Counted from the stretch's first letter, positions 1 to 8,359 are shown. The stretch: 64,000 bases of DNA from JBBROS01 sp965213855 (GCA_965213855.1 CBDCAA010000008.1:62001-126000), one strand, 5' to 3'. Numbers and translations: made by a program. Notes: generated by a model from the letters alone, not told the origin.

Positions 1-1
1 C

Positions 2-352
2 GGCACCCGCATTCGCCGTTTCGTTGTCGAGACCCCGGTCGAGCAGAACGTCACCCTCCGTGACGAGAAGGTCACCCTGGAGCGCCGTCCCGTAACCGAC
101 GGCCGTCCGGTGGGGCCGGACGAGTTCGGCGACAAGACCATCGAGATGACCGCATCCTCCGAGGAGGCCGTCGTGTCCAAGACGGCTCGTGTCGTGGAGG
201 AGATCGGCCTGCGCAAGGAGGCGACCGACCGTACAGAGACGATCCGCGACACCGTCCGCAAGGAGGAGGTTGAGATCGAGCAACTCCCAGACACCGCCAC
301 GTCGACGACGACGACGAGCGGCACTCTGAACCCACGCGCACCGAAAATCTGA
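2..352 (+). CDS. YsnF/AvaK-type DUF2382 stress-domain protein, 3' part
   Basis: The reading frame is open from the left edge, so the start lies outside the window. The visible part is a charged, amphipathic sequence containing EKVTLERRPV, ASSEEAVVSKTARVVEEIGLRKE and RDTVRKEEVEIE. This is the hallmark of the DUF2382 domain, found C-terminal in PRC-barrel or YsnF-type general stress proteins of unknown biochemical role. It ends in a Thr/Ser-rich tail. A GC-rich hairpin follows the stop codon. The N-terminal domain, possibly a PRC barrel, cannot be seen. Confidence 0.85.
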   Translation, partial: GTRIRRFVVETPVEQNVTLRDEKVTLERRPVTDGRPVGPDEFGDKTIEMTASSEEAVVSKTARVVEEIGLRKEATDRTETIRDTVRKEEVEIEQLPDTATSTTTTSGTLNPRAPKI

Positions 353-360
353 CCGGAGCC

Positions 361-385
361 GGCCGGGGAGCATCTGCTCCCGGCC
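361..385 (+). terminator. hairpin after DUF2382 gene
   Basis: GGCCGGGGAGC and GCTCCCGGCC pair around a 4-base ATCT loop with one bulge, 8 bases after the stop at 352. Only a weak T stretch (GTTTA) follows. It could be a rho-independent terminator or an mRNA-stabilising hairpin ahead of the next gene. Confidence 0.5.
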
Positions 386-407
386 GTTTATCTCCTTGGA
401 GACTACG

Positions 408-1340
408 ATGTCGACCATCACCTACAATGATCCGTCAAACGAGCGACCGCCCGTGCTCGAGACCACCACCATGATGACGGCGGGCGGTGCTCACACCCAT
501 CGGCGGATATCATGGGCAGCGATCTTCGGCGGCGTGATCCTTGTCGTGACCGTCCAGCTGCTTCTGAGCCTGCTCGGCGCCGGGGTCGGTCTCGGCACCG
601 TCGACACGAACGCCGGGACAACGCCGGGTGCGAGCAGCCTCGGCATCGGCGCGGGTCTCTGGTGGTTGATCAGCAGCATCATCGCGCTCGGCTTCGGCGG
701 CTATGTCGCCGCTTGGCTTGCCGGCATCGAACTGCGCTGGGACGGCATCCTGCATGGGCTCATCACGTGGGGCATCGCCACGCTGATGACGGTCTACCTG
801 CTGTCCTCGGCCATCGGTGGCGTCGTCGGTGGCGGCGCTTCGATGCTGGGCGGCCTCACCTCTACTGTCGGCAGCGGCATCAAGGACGCTGCCCAGCCTG
901 TCGCGCAGGCGGCAGGAGTAACGCCGGACATGCTTCAGCAGCAGGCCCAGGCCTATCTAAAGCCCGTTAACGTGGATCCGGCGACGATGTCGCCGGAGGA
1001 CGCCCAGAAGGAGGTCGTGACCAACTTGGCGACCTACGCCAAGGGCGGACCCGACGCAGCGGCTGCCAAGGATCGCGTGATCGCCATCAGCGCGGCCCAG
1101 CAGCATGTCAGTCGCGATCAGGCGGCAAAGCAGTTCGACGACGCGCAAGCCAAGCTGCAGCAGGAAAGGGCCAAAGCAGTACAAACCGCTAAGGACGCCG
1201 CCGACGCGACGGCATCGGCTGCGGCACGCACGTCGTTCGGAGCATTCGGCACGCTGCTGATCGGGGCTATTGCGGCCGCCGTCGGTGGATCATTGGCTAT
1301 ACAACGCCGCCTGCAGGTCGCCAGCCGCGTCGTCCGTTGA
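408..1340 (+). CDS. multi-pass membrane protein of unknown function
   Basis: This is a 310-residue protein. The ATG at 408 is chosen because GGAG lies 6 bases upstream; the TTG at 396 would add four residues. Hydrophobic segments lie near residues 37-65, 80-110 and 120-150, with another at the C-terminus (about 285-305). Between them is a long Ala/Gln-rich, partly helical soluble stretch. The pattern ISWAAIFGGVI is shared with alphaproteobacterial membrane proteins sometimes labelled PhnA-like. I know of no proven function. It follows the DUF2382 stress gene and may belong to the same stress group, which is inference. Confidence 0.7.
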   Translation: MSTITYNDPSNERPPVLETTTMMTAGGAHTHRRISWAAIFGGVILVVTVQLLLSLLGAGVGLGTVDTNAGTTPGASSLGIGAGLWWLISSIIALGFGGYVAAWLAGIELRWDGILHGLITWGIATLMTVYLLSSAIGGVVGGGASMLGGLTSTVGSGIKDAAQPVAQAAGVTPDMLQQQAQAYLKPVNVDPATMSPEDAQKEVVTNLATYAKGGPDAAAAKDRVIAISAAQQHVSRDQAAKQFDDAQAKLQQERAKAVQTAKDAADATASAAARTSFGAFGTLLIGAIAAAVGGSLAIQRRLQVASRVVR

Positions 1341-1386
1341 TCGTTAACTTTGGGTTCAGCCCGAAATTCATCAAGGAACCAACACC

Positions 1387-1629
1387 ATGAAGATACTCGT
1401 AATTGCCGCCGCTTTGTTGACGGCAACCTCCGCCTTCGCTCAGGCCCCGTTGACAACGACCCAAACCCCACCCGCGGGGTCATCCAGCGCATCGACGCCG
1501 AACACCACGAACAGCTTGCCGCCAGCCGCCGGAACCGAGCACCCTACCCAGCAACCCGGCGCGATCCTCGGCACGACCGCTCCGCCCGCGGTGGCCCCGC
1601 CGGCCGCGGCCGGAAACGTAGCTAAATAG
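1387..1629 (+). CDS. small secreted Pro/Ala/Thr-rich protein
   Basis: This is an 80-residue protein with a clear signal peptide (MKILVIAAALLTATSAFAQA, likely cut after AFA or FAQA). The mature part is low-complexity and rich in Pro, Ala, Thr and Gly. AAGGA sits about 9 bases before the ATG. No domain is recognisable. It is probably a small periplasmic or extracellular protein. It follows the membrane protein gene in the same direction with a 46-base gap. Confidence 0.6.
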   Translation: MKILVIAAALLTATSAFAQAPLTTTQTPPAGSSSASTPNTTNSLPPAAGTEHPTQQPGAILGTTAPPAVAPPAAAGNVAK

Positions 1630-1968
1630 ACGTTTGGCAAGCCACGGAGTCACCGCCATTGAATGCCCAGCAGATTGTCTTTGCTCACCGGCAACCGGAG
1701 CCTACGGGCGTTCAGACACCGGACGCAGACGGAGGGCGGCTTCGCGAGGAGCCGCCCTTAAACTGGCGTTCTCGACTCGTTCTCGTTTGCTAGGTATGCT
1801 CCGGCGGTCAATGGAGCTGCCCACGCCCGACCTGCCGCCCGCCGATCCTGCCCACGTCCGCCGGATCCTAATGAGGTTGTGAAATTATTGTCGTGTCCGA
1901 GAAGCTGCACCGGCCACTGGCCGTCAACAGCAATCTTGCAATCACTGCGCATAGCCCACAAAACTGCT
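1630..1968. other. intergenic region, no convincing gene
   Basis: This stretch separates the small secreted gene from the convergent c-di-GMP gene. Short open frames here lack a ribosome site and protein-like composition. The only structure seen is the hairpin at 1734-1757. Confidence 0.5.
1734..1757 (+). terminator. hairpin terminator-like element
   Basis: GGGCGGCT and AGCCGCCC form a perfect 8-bp stem around an 8-base loop, followed by TTAAA. It lies between two convergent transcription units and may serve the rightward one. There is no long T run. Confidence 0.45.
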
Positions 1969-3672
1969 TCAATTTGCCGCATGTGCGGCAGCACTGCCTT
2001 GCACGCAATTCCGTCCTGCCCGCTTAGCCGCATACATCGCTTGGTCGGCGCGTTGCAGAATGGCGGAAAGGCTGCTTTCATCCCAGTGCGCCTCGGCCAC
2101 ACCAATGCTAACAGTCACCTCAAGCGGCCCGGCTGAGGATGGGAACGGCTGAGCTATGATGGCGTGTCGCAAGCGTTCGCCAAGGGCTTCAGCATCGGCC
2201 AACGACACACTTGGCAGGCAGACCGCAAACTCTTCACCGCCAAAGCGCCCCGCCATGTCGACCCGGCGCACATTTTCTTCAAGCCGGTCGGCGATGCCGC
2301 AAAGCACCTCGTCCCCCACCAAATGGCCATGCCGATCGTTGATGCTCTTAAAGTGATCGACGTCGATATAGGCAAGGCATGGTCGCGTGCCGTGGCTCGA
2401 CCGAGCGGCTTGCAGTTCGGCATTCATGTTACGAATGAACGCACGGCGGTTTGGTATGCCAGTTAGCGTATCACGGTCTGCGAAGTATTCCAGTTCGTCG
2501 AGCCGCCGCTTGTCGAGCGTAACGTCGCGCTCTATCGCTGCAAACTGTACGATGTTGCCGTCGGTGTCGCGGATTGGAATGATCCGGAGATCAAGCCAAT
2601 ATGGAGCGCCATTCTTGGCGAAATTTAAGATTTTCTCGTGCACCTCCCGCCCTTCCCGCAGGCCAGCACGGATACGCTCCAGGGTCTGACAGCTAGTGCC
2701 CGGTCCTTGCAGCATTCGTGGGGAGCTGCCCAGGGCCTCATCTGCCGTGTAGCCGGTCAACCGAGTGAATGCCGAGTTAACATAGATGATAGTAGGGCCA
2801 GGCGGCTTAAGCTCCGGTGTCGTAACGATTACAATGTCGTTCGTATTGTTGATGATTTCACTAAAGAAGCCTTCTTTCCGGGGAAGCGCCACTGACGCCG
2901 CTTGGTGAGGCTTCACCGTCGCGATCACCTGAGGCACCTCGGCGGCCAGGCGTGGCCGTCCCAGCAAAAAGCCTTGCATTTCGCTGCAGTTTTCTCGCGC
3001 CAGAACGGCGAGTTGCTCTTCTGTCTCGACACCCTCAGCGACGCAAGTGACCCCTAGAGTGGCGCATAGGTCGATGATCGTGCGGACCAGCGCAGTATGG
3101 ACGGAGCCATGGCCAAGCTCTTCGGTAAACGAGCGATCGATCTTGACTTTGTCGAATGGCAGATGCCGCAGATTGCTCAACGAAGAATAACCCGTGCCAA
3201 AATCATCCATCACCATGCGAACGCCTAGGGTCCGTAACCGCGCGAACGTGTCGGCTGCGGACCGCATGTCTCGAAGCATGTAAGTCTCGGTAAGTTCCAA
3301 TTCGAGCCGCGCCGGCGGCAACCCGGTTAGCTGCAACGCTGACCTAACCGATGCCGCTAGCGCTCCCCCGTCGAACCAAGTAGATGAGACATTCACGGCG
3401 ACGCAAATGCGGTCCGGCCAGGACCGCGCGTCCGTGCAGGCTGTCCGTAGCACCCAGTCGCTGATCCGGTTCATCAAGCCGAGTTTTTCGGCCAGGGGCA
3501 TAAAGGTATCTGGCGGCACCGATCCGCGCGCCAGATGCGACCAGCGTAACAGGGCCTCAAAACACTGCACCTGCCCGGTGCGCACATTGAGCTGCGGCTG
3601 GTAGTGCAGCTCAAACGCCATGCGGTCGACGGCGTCGCGAAGATCCGCCTCAAGCTCAAGATCGTTTGTCAT
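1969..3672 (-). CDS. EAL-PAS-GGDEF cyclic-di-GMP turnover protein
   Basis: This is a 567-residue cytoplasmic sensor enzyme. Domain order is EAL (about 15-255), PAS (about 285-400) and GGDEF (about 410-560). The EAL domain keeps its catalytic set: EALLRW, VNVS, ELTE, DDFGTGYSS, KIDRSF, AEGVETEEQ and MQGFLLG. The GGDEF domain has GGEEF at the active site and an inhibitory RxxD (RRVD) five residues upstream. Both c-di-GMP hydrolysis and synthesis therefore look possible. The PAS domain resembles LOV domains (SPRMLQGPGT), but the flavin-binding Cys is replaced by Pro. EAL before GGDEF is the reverse of the usual order. The ATG at 3672 has GGAAG upstream; an in-frame extension to 3759 lacks domain support. 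No membrane segment is seen. Confidence 0.93.
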   Translation of the reverse strand: MTNDLELEADLRDAVDRMAFELHYQPQLNVRTGQVQCFEALLRWSHLARGSVPPDTFMPLAEKLGLMNRISDWVLRTACTDARSWPDRICVAVNVSSTWFDGGALAASVRSALQLTGLPPARLELELTETYMLRDMRSAADTFARLRTLGVRMVMDDFGTGYSSLSNLRHLPFDKVKIDRSFTEELGHGSVHTALVRTIIDLCATLGVTCVAEGVETEEQLAVLARENCSEMQGFLLGRPRLAAEVPQVIATVKPHQAASVALPRKEGFFSEIINNTNDIVIVTTPELKPPGPTIIYVNSAFTRLTGYTADEALGSSPRMLQGPGTSCQTLERIRAGLREGREVHEKILNFAKNGAPYWLDLRIIPIRDTDGNIVQFAAIERDVTLDKRRLDELEYFADRDTLTGIPNRRAFIRNMNAELQAARSSHGTRPCLAYIDVDHFKSINDRHGHLVGDEVLCGIADRLEENVRRVDMAGRFGGEEFAVCLPSVSLADAEALGERLRHAIIAQPFPSSAGPLEVTVSIGVAEAHWDESSLSAILQRADQAMYAAKRAGRNCVQGSAAAHAAN

Positions 3673-3989
3673 CCTACTTCCAGTCCATCGCTCTCTGGCA
3701 CTCAGCGCGCGCCTTTTGCAGTTTGATCCACGTGGGTGGGCATCGCTAGCGACATCCATACGTATCGCAAACGTGGCATTATCGGACGGCCACGATTGTT
3801 AAAAACAGCTATGTTATCTCGAGGATTGATCGTGGGTGACACTCGCCTGTGTCCGTTAAAGTAGACGACTTCCAGCCGCCTCTGAGAGTGGGTGAGGTTG
3901 CAGCTCGCTTGAGACTGAAGAGGGGCGAAGATGTTCACCACCCATCAACGGTCGTTGCTCGGTGTTGAACATCCCGCCAGGCCAGCCGC
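3673..3989. other. intergenic region
   Basis: This lies between the c-di-GMP gene and the methyltransferase trio, with lower GC than the flanks. A purine-rich AGAGGGGCGAAG precedes a 20-codon frame starting near 3931 that runs into the end of the next gene. It could be the start of a lost gene, but nothing can be identified. Confidence 0.4.
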
Positions 3990-4430
3990 TTAGCCGGTCT
4001 CGTCGGGCGTTTCCACCTGGCCCTCGATCAGCCGGTTGTTCCACGCTGTCTTTGCGTACTTTCCTCGCTCCAACTGCCGCTCCAGGTCGTCAGCCCGTTG
4101 CTCCAGCTCCTCATCGGTGAGCAGGCTCAGGTCGTCCTCCTCGATCGGCTTCACCTCGTGCTTCTCCCGCCAGCCCGCTCGCGCCTTCATCCAAAAAATC
4201 GCGGCGGCCACGTTGTTGCCCTCGGTCGCCATCCGGAACAGGCTCTGCCCCACCTTGGCCGTCGCCTCGATCGAGCCCCGGTCGAGTTCGTGTTGCATGT
4301 GCTTGCGCAGCGTCTTCGGGTCGATGTCGAGCAGCAGCGCGATGTCATCATGCGGCACCCCGAAACCGGACATCGCCTTCACCATCCGCCGCTGCTCGTC
4401 GGTCGGCTCGAACCGCACACCCTGCGTCAT
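3990..4430 (-). CDS. small HTH-like protein, phage-type, paralog of the 5689-6060 product
   Basis: This is a 146-residue protein whose first ~100 residues (EQRRMVKAMSGFGVPHDDIA, then DPKTLRKH) read as a resolvase/terminase-small-subunit-like helix-turn-helix. A conserved block FWMKARAGWREKHEV follows. The C-terminal 40 residues are charged and probably coiled-coil. It closely matches the product of 5689-6060. Its ATG overlaps the stop of the methyltransferase gene by 4 bases (ATGA), implying translational coupling. Such proteins occur in alphaproteobacterial prophage-like regions. The function is not established; DNA binding is inferred. Confidence 0.7.
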   Translation of the reverse strand: MTQGVRFEPTDEQRRMVKAMSGFGVPHDDIALLLDIDPKTLRKHMQHELDRGSIEATAKVGQSLFRMATEGNNVAAAIFWMKARAGWREKHEVKPIEEDDLSLLTDEELEQRADDLERQLERGKYAKTAWNNRLIEGQVETPDETG

Positions 4431-5692
4431 GGCGCAGCCTCCGCCAGGCGCGCTGTTGCCGTTGCCGCATAGCCGGTGCCGTCCCCCTCCAGCACCGCCT
4501 CCTGCCCGGTGAACGCCTGCCAGCGCAGCACCGCCACGTCGACGTAGGCCGGCGACAGCTCGATCGCGTGGCACGCCCGCCCCGCCTGCTCGGCGGCGAT
4601 CAGCGTCGTGCCCGAGCCGCTGAACGGCTCGTAGACCGCCTGGCCCGGGCTGCTGTTGTTCTCGATCGGCCGCCGCATGCACTCGACCGGCTTCTGCGTC
4701 CCGTGCACCGTCTCGGCGTCCTGCGCCCGGCTCGCGATCTGCCATAGCGTGGTCTGCTTGCGGTCGCCGGCCCAGTGCCCCGTCGCCTGGTTGCGCACCG
4801 CATACCAGCAGGGCTCGTGCTGCCAGTGGTAGTGTCCGCGCCCGAGCACAAGCCGGTCCTTGGCCCAGATCACCTGCGCCCGGATCTGGAACCCGCATGC
4901 CTCCAGGCTCGCCGCCACCGTGGTCGCGTGCAGGGCGCCGTGCCAGACGTAGGCGACGTCTCCGGGGAACAGCGCCCAGGCCTCGCGCCAGTCGGCCCGG
5001 TCGTCGTTCTCGACCTTGCCGACCCGCTGCGTTATGCCCAGGCCTGCGCGGTTGCGCCAGGCCGGGTCGTAGTCCACGCCATAGGGCGGGTCGGTCACCA
5101 TCAGATGCGGCCGCACGCCGGCCAGCGCGCGCTCGACCGTGGCCGGGTCGGTGCTGTCGCCGCACACCAGGCGGTGCCGGCCCAACAGCCAGACGTCGCG
5201 CGTGCGGCTGACCGGCTGCTCGGGTGCTGCGGGCACGTCGTCGGGGTCGGTGAGCCCTGTCGTGGGCTCGGCCAGGAAGCCGGTGATCTCGTCCAGGTCG
5301 AAGCCGGTCAGTGCCAGGTCGAAGCCGTCCGCCTGCAGCTCGCCCAGCTCGATCCGTAGCAGGTCCTCGTCCCACCCGGCCGACAACGCCAGGCGGTTGT
5401 CGGCCAGCACGTAGGCCCGCCGCTGGGCCGGGCTCAAGTGGCTCAGTTCCAGCGTCGGCACCTCGGCCATGCCCAGCTTGCGCGCGGCGAGCAGGCGGCC
5501 GTGGCCTTCGATCACACCGCCTTCGGCGTCGACCAGCACCGGGTTGGTGAAGCCGAACTCGCGGATGCTGGCGGCGATCTGCGCCACCTGCGCGTCGGAG
5601 TGGGTGCGGGCGTTGCGGGCATAGGGGATCAGCCCGGTAACCGCGGCCAGCTTGTAGGGCGGAAACTTCGCGTCCGTCGGGGCGTGCGTCAT
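4427..5692 (-). CDS. ParB-domain DNA methyltransferase (N6-adenine/N4-cytosine, beta class)
   Basis: This is a 421-residue protein. Residues ~12-110 form a ParB/Srx-like domain (PYARNARTHSDAQ, then IEGHGRLLAARK). Residues ~165-410 form the S-adenosylmethionine-dependent methylase. The catalytic DPPY is at 201-204 and the SAM-binding EPFSGSGTT at 354-362. That order is typical of beta-class enzymes. ParB-methylase fusions are common in prophages and integrative elements, where they usually act without a cognate restriction enzyme. No restriction endonuclease is next to it. It is coupled by 4-base overlaps to small paralogous genes on both sides. The recognition sequence cannot be deduced. Confidence 0.9.
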   Translation of the reverse strand: MTHAPTDAKFPPYKLAAVTGLIPYARNARTHSDAQVAQIAASIREFGFTNPVLVDAEGGVIEGHGRLLAARKLGMAEVPTLELSHLSPAQRRAYVLADNRLALSAGWDEDLLRIELGELQADGFDLALTGFDLDEITGFLAEPTTGLTDPDDVPAAPEQPVSRTRDVWLLGRHRLVCGDSTDPATVERALAGVRPHLMVTDPPYGVDYDPAWRNRAGLGITQRVGKVENDDRADWREAWALFPGDVAYVWHGALHATTVAASLEACGFQIRAQVIWAKDRLVLGRGHYHWQHEPCWYAVRNQATGHWAGDRKQTTLWQIASRAQDAETVHGTQKPVECMRRPIENNSSPGQAVYEPFSGSGTTLIAAEQAGRACHAIELSPAYVDVAVLRWQAFTGQEAVLEGDGTGYAATATARLAEAAP

Positions 5693-6060
5693 TCGGCGAC
5701 GCCCTCCAGCAGCGGTGGCTTGCGGTCCTCGCGCTTATCGAACTTCACCCGGATCGACATGTCCTTGGGGCTGCTGACCTCGACGACGTGCTTCTCCCGC
5801 CAGCCAGCGCGGGCCTTCAGCCAGAAGATCGTCGCGGCGATGTTCCCGGGCTTGGTGGCCTGCTGGTAGAGGCATTGCGCCACCCTGGCATTGGCCTCGA
5901 TCACGGCGGTGTCGAGTTCGTGACGGAAGCATTTGCGCAGGGTCGGCGGGCTGCAGCGCACCACCGTCGCGATATGGTCGTGCCGCACGCCGAAGCCCGC
6001 CATGGCCAGCACGACACGGCGTTGCTCGGCGGTGGGCGTATAGGGCTTGCGACCGGACAT
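5689..6060 (-). CDS. small HTH-like protein, phage-type, first gene of methyltransferase trio
   Basis: This is a 123-residue protein beginning MSGRKPYTPTAEQRR. It has a helix-turn-helix-like segment (GVRHDHIATVVRCSPPTLRK) and a conserved LKARAGWREKHVVEV block also present in the 3990-4430 product. The two are clear paralogs flanking the methylase gene. Its stop overlaps the methylase start by 4 bases. The ATG at 6060 matches the conserved beginning of the family; an upstream extension to 6354 has no support. An inverted repeat sits just upstream (6094-6173) and may control the trio. Confidence 0.7.
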   Translation of the reverse strand: MSGRKPYTPTAEQRRVVLAMAGFGVRHDHIATVVRCSPPTLRKCFRHELDTAVIEANARVAQCLYQQATKPGNIAATIFWLKARAGWREKHVVEVSSPKDMSIRVKFDKREDRKPPLLEGVAE

Positions 6061-6093
6061 GGGCAGGGCTCCGGTCACGGTTTGTAAGGCGGG

Positions 6094-6173
6094 AAGTGCG
6101 TGAGCATGGCGCGGTCTCTCCATGGACCGCCGCAAAGCGCGAATGGCCCTGCTCTCTAGATACTCACGCACTT
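6094..6173. promoter_or_regulatory. inverted repeat AAGTGCGTGAG / CTCACGCACTT in divergent promoter region
   Basis: AAGTGCGTGAG at 6094-6104 is exactly complementary to CTCACGCACTT at 6163-6173. The pair lies between the divergent starts of the methylase trio (6060) and the DUF1349 gene (6248). A near-identical AAGTGCGTCAG occurs in the large inverted repeat at 7281-7408. An operator pair for an island regulator is the simplest reading, but this is inference. Confidence 0.4.
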
Positions 6174-6247
6174 TGCGATTTGTTCCACGGTGGCTGGCCG
6201 CGGCTCCGGATGCGCTACACGTATCCCACGCCGGATCGGAGGGAAGC

Positions 6248-6832
6248 GTGTCTGTGTTCGAGGAATGCCACTGGCTGAACGAGCCCACCGCATGGGCGAT
6301 CACCGCCGACGGTCTCAGGGTCACGACCGACAAGGCGACCGACTTCTGGCGCACGACTCACTACGGCTTCATTCGCGATAATGGCCACTTCTTCGGCCGC
6401 GACGTTCGGGGCGATTTCACCGCCTCACTCCGGATCAGGGCCAACTACACCGACCTGTACGACCAGGCTGGGATCATGGTGCGTGTCGACGAGACCACAT
6501 GGATCAAGGCCGGTGTCGAGCTCTCGGACGGCGCGGCGCTGCTGAGCAGCGTGCTGACCATCGGGCAGTCGGACTGGGCGACGGGGCCCTATTCTGGCGA
6601 CCCGGCCGACTTCTGGATGCGGGTGACGCTCCGGCGGGGCGTGTTGCGCGTGCAGGCGTCGGCCGACGGCATCCGCTGGCCGCTGGTTCGGCTCTGCCAA
6701 TTCCCTGGGGCCGAGACGCTGATGGTGGGGCCGTTCTGCTGCACGCCGGAGCGCAGCGGGCTAGACGTGCGGTTCTCCGACTTCGAGGTAGGGCCTGCCA
6801 TGGAGCGCGACCTCCACGACCTGTCCGCTTGA
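6248..6832 (+). CDS. DUF1349 (concanavalin A-like fold) protein
   Basis: This is a 194-residue protein. The GTG at 6248 is chosen because GGAGGGAA lies just upstream and the family normally begins with this short lead-in to W..P; an ATG at 6122 would add 42 atypical residues. Seen motifs are DFWRTTHYGFIRDNGHFF, YDQAGIMVRVDETTWIKAGVE and SADGIRW. These are characteristic of DUF1349, a jelly-roll family of about 190 residues related to yeast enolase-regulation protein YOL155-type sequences. Carbohydrate binding is often suggested but unproven. There is no signal peptide. Confidence 0.88.
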   Translation: MSVFEECHWLNEPTAWAITADGLRVTTDKATDFWRTTHYGFIRDNGHFFGRDVRGDFTASLRIRANYTDLYDQAGIMVRVDETTWIKAGVELSDGAALLSSVLTIGQSDWATGPYSGDPADFWMRVTLRRGVLRVQASADGIRWPLVRLCQFPGAETLMVGPFCCTPERSGLDVRFSDFEVGPAMERDLHDLSA

Positions 6833-6878
6833 GGGCCGCTCGACTGCCAACGGCGCTGACCGGAACCGCGAGCAGCGG

Positions 6879-7193
6879 CTAGCCCCGGTTGCGGTTCACC
6901 GCGCCCTTGCTCTCCAGCAGCACGATCGCGGCAACTCGGGCATTGAACGGATCGCCGCGCTTCGCGTCCACCCGGCCTGGCGCCCGTCGACACTTCTCGC
7001 ACCGAAGCCTGCCCAGGATGCTCTCCAGCCTTGGCCGGCTGCCGAACTCCTGGGCGAGGCGCTCGACCGTCAGGTGGCGCGGGAATGCACGGCAGGAGCA
7101 CCACACGATCAAGCCCCAGTCCCACAACTCGCCGATCGGGGTCGAAAGCAGCGTGGCGCGGGTGGGGAGGATCGCCATGGGGAGAGAGAACAT
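6879..7193 (-). CDS. small protein with zinc-ribbon-like cysteines
   Basis: This is a 104-residue protein. Core features are LIVWCSCRAFPRHLTVERLA and LGRLRCEKCRR, giving a C-x-C...C-x-x-C arrangement that could bind zinc. Similar short Cys-rich proteins occur in alphaproteobacterial accessory regions without known role. The start is uncertain: ATGs at 7193 and 7178 are possible, neither with a strong ribosome site, and the frame is open to 7289. It converges on the DUF1349 gene. Confidence 0.5.
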   Translation of the reverse strand: MFSLPMAILPTRATLLSTPIGELWDWGLIVWCSCRAFPRHLTVERLAQEFGSRPRLESILGRLRCEKCRRAPGRVDAKRGDPFNARVAAIVLLESKGAVNRNRG

Positions 7194-7280
7194 CACAGGA
7201 ACATCGAGGCGTCGAGAGGAGGAGCGTGCTGGCCGGGAGCGACGGCCCATGATGAGAGGGGCAGCCGGGGGGGCCCCTGG

Positions 7281-7408
7281 CTGACGCACTGACGCACTGA
7301 CGCACCCTGACGCACTTCTCTAGGAGCCCTGCTGTGCGCGGGTGCGCGCGCACACACGCGTTAGTCCTTCTAGGGAGAAGTGCGTCAGGTGCGTCAGTGC
7401 GTCAGTGG
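7281..7408. repeat. large imperfect inverted repeat built of TGACGCAC units
   Basis: The left arm (7281-7320) carries four TGACGCAC(T/C) units followed by TTCTC. The right arm (7373-7408) is its near-perfect reverse complement with three units. The ~50-base spacer is itself GC-alternating (GTGCGCGGGTGCGCGCGCACACACGCG). The units resemble iterons or a repressor array. It lies between the Cys-rich gene and the IS3-family element and does not match the insertion sequence ends. Confidence 0.75.
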
Positions 7409-7432
7409 AATGACTAAAGCAGCTGCACCGTG

Positions 7433-8359
7433 TCAGTTCGGGAAGAGAGCCTCAAAAGGGTTGCCGGCCGGTCTAAGTGGTGACCCTGCCCCCAACGTGC
7501 CCTCGTTTGGCAGCAGAGTCCGTTCTGCGTATGCCCCTGCTTGGGGCGGGTTGCAAAGGCTGCTGGGGTGAGCCCGTCGAGGCTCGTGTGTGGGCGTTCT
7601 GTGTTGTAGTCGATCCTCCATGCCTCGATGATCCGGCGCGCCGCGGCCAGGCTGCTGAACAGGTGCTCGTTCAGGCACTCGTCCCGGAACCGGCCGTTGA
7701 AGCTCTTCCACAAACCCGTTCTGCTGTGGCTTGCCAGGAGCGATGTAGTGCCACAGCACCGACCGCTCCTCCTGCCAGCGCAGGATGGCGTGCGAGGTCA
7801 GTTCGGTGCCGTTGTCGCTGACGATCATGGCTGGACGGCACCCGCGTCGTTCAACAAGCTGGTCGAGCTCGCGGCCGACCCGTAGGCCGGACAGCGACGT
7901 GTCCACCACCAGGCCGAGGCACTCGCGGGTGAAGTCGTCCACGACCGCCAGCACCCGGAACCGCCGCCCACTCGCCAAGCTGTCCGACACGAAATCCAGC
8001 GACCAGCGTTGGTTCGCAGCCTCCGGCAGCCCCATGGGCGATCGCGTCCCAAGCGCTCGTTTCCGGCCGCCTCGCTTGCGCACGCCCAGCCGCTCCTCGC
8101 GGTAAAGCCGGAACAGCCGCTTATGGTTCAGCAGCACGCCCTCCCGCGCCAGCAAGATGTGCAGACGCCGGTAGCCGAACCGGCGTCGCTCGGAGGCCAG
8201 CACCCGCAACCTGACCCGCACGTCGGCATCGTCGGCACGCCGAGATGCGTATCGGTAGGTCTTCGGAGCCAGACCGACCAACGCGCAGGCGCGCCGCTGG
8301 GAGCAACCCTTCTCTGTAATCGCCCAGGTCACGGCAGATCGCCGCGCCCCAGGCGTCAA
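7433..8359 (-). pseudogene. IS3-family transposase OrfB, frameshifted
   Basis: This is the DDE integrase-type transposase. An HTH_21-like N-terminus (ARRSAVTWAITEKG) is followed by an rve domain with WSLDFVSD, VSDNGTE and QNGFVE, the three acidic residues. Immediately after the catalytic Glu the frame shifts. The expected sequence SFNGRFRDECLNEHLF is found in another frame (about 7713 downward). One extra base within 7703-7709 explains this. The downstream frame then runs past the insertion sequence end to 7414. Normal expression would need -1 frameshifting from orfA at the AAAAAAC run near 8360. Confidence 0.85.

Noticed and set aside
4427..5692. Restriction-modification system
   Set aside because: Only the methylase is present. 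Neighbouring genes are small HTH-like paralogs without nuclease motifs, so it is better read as an orphan phage-type methylase.
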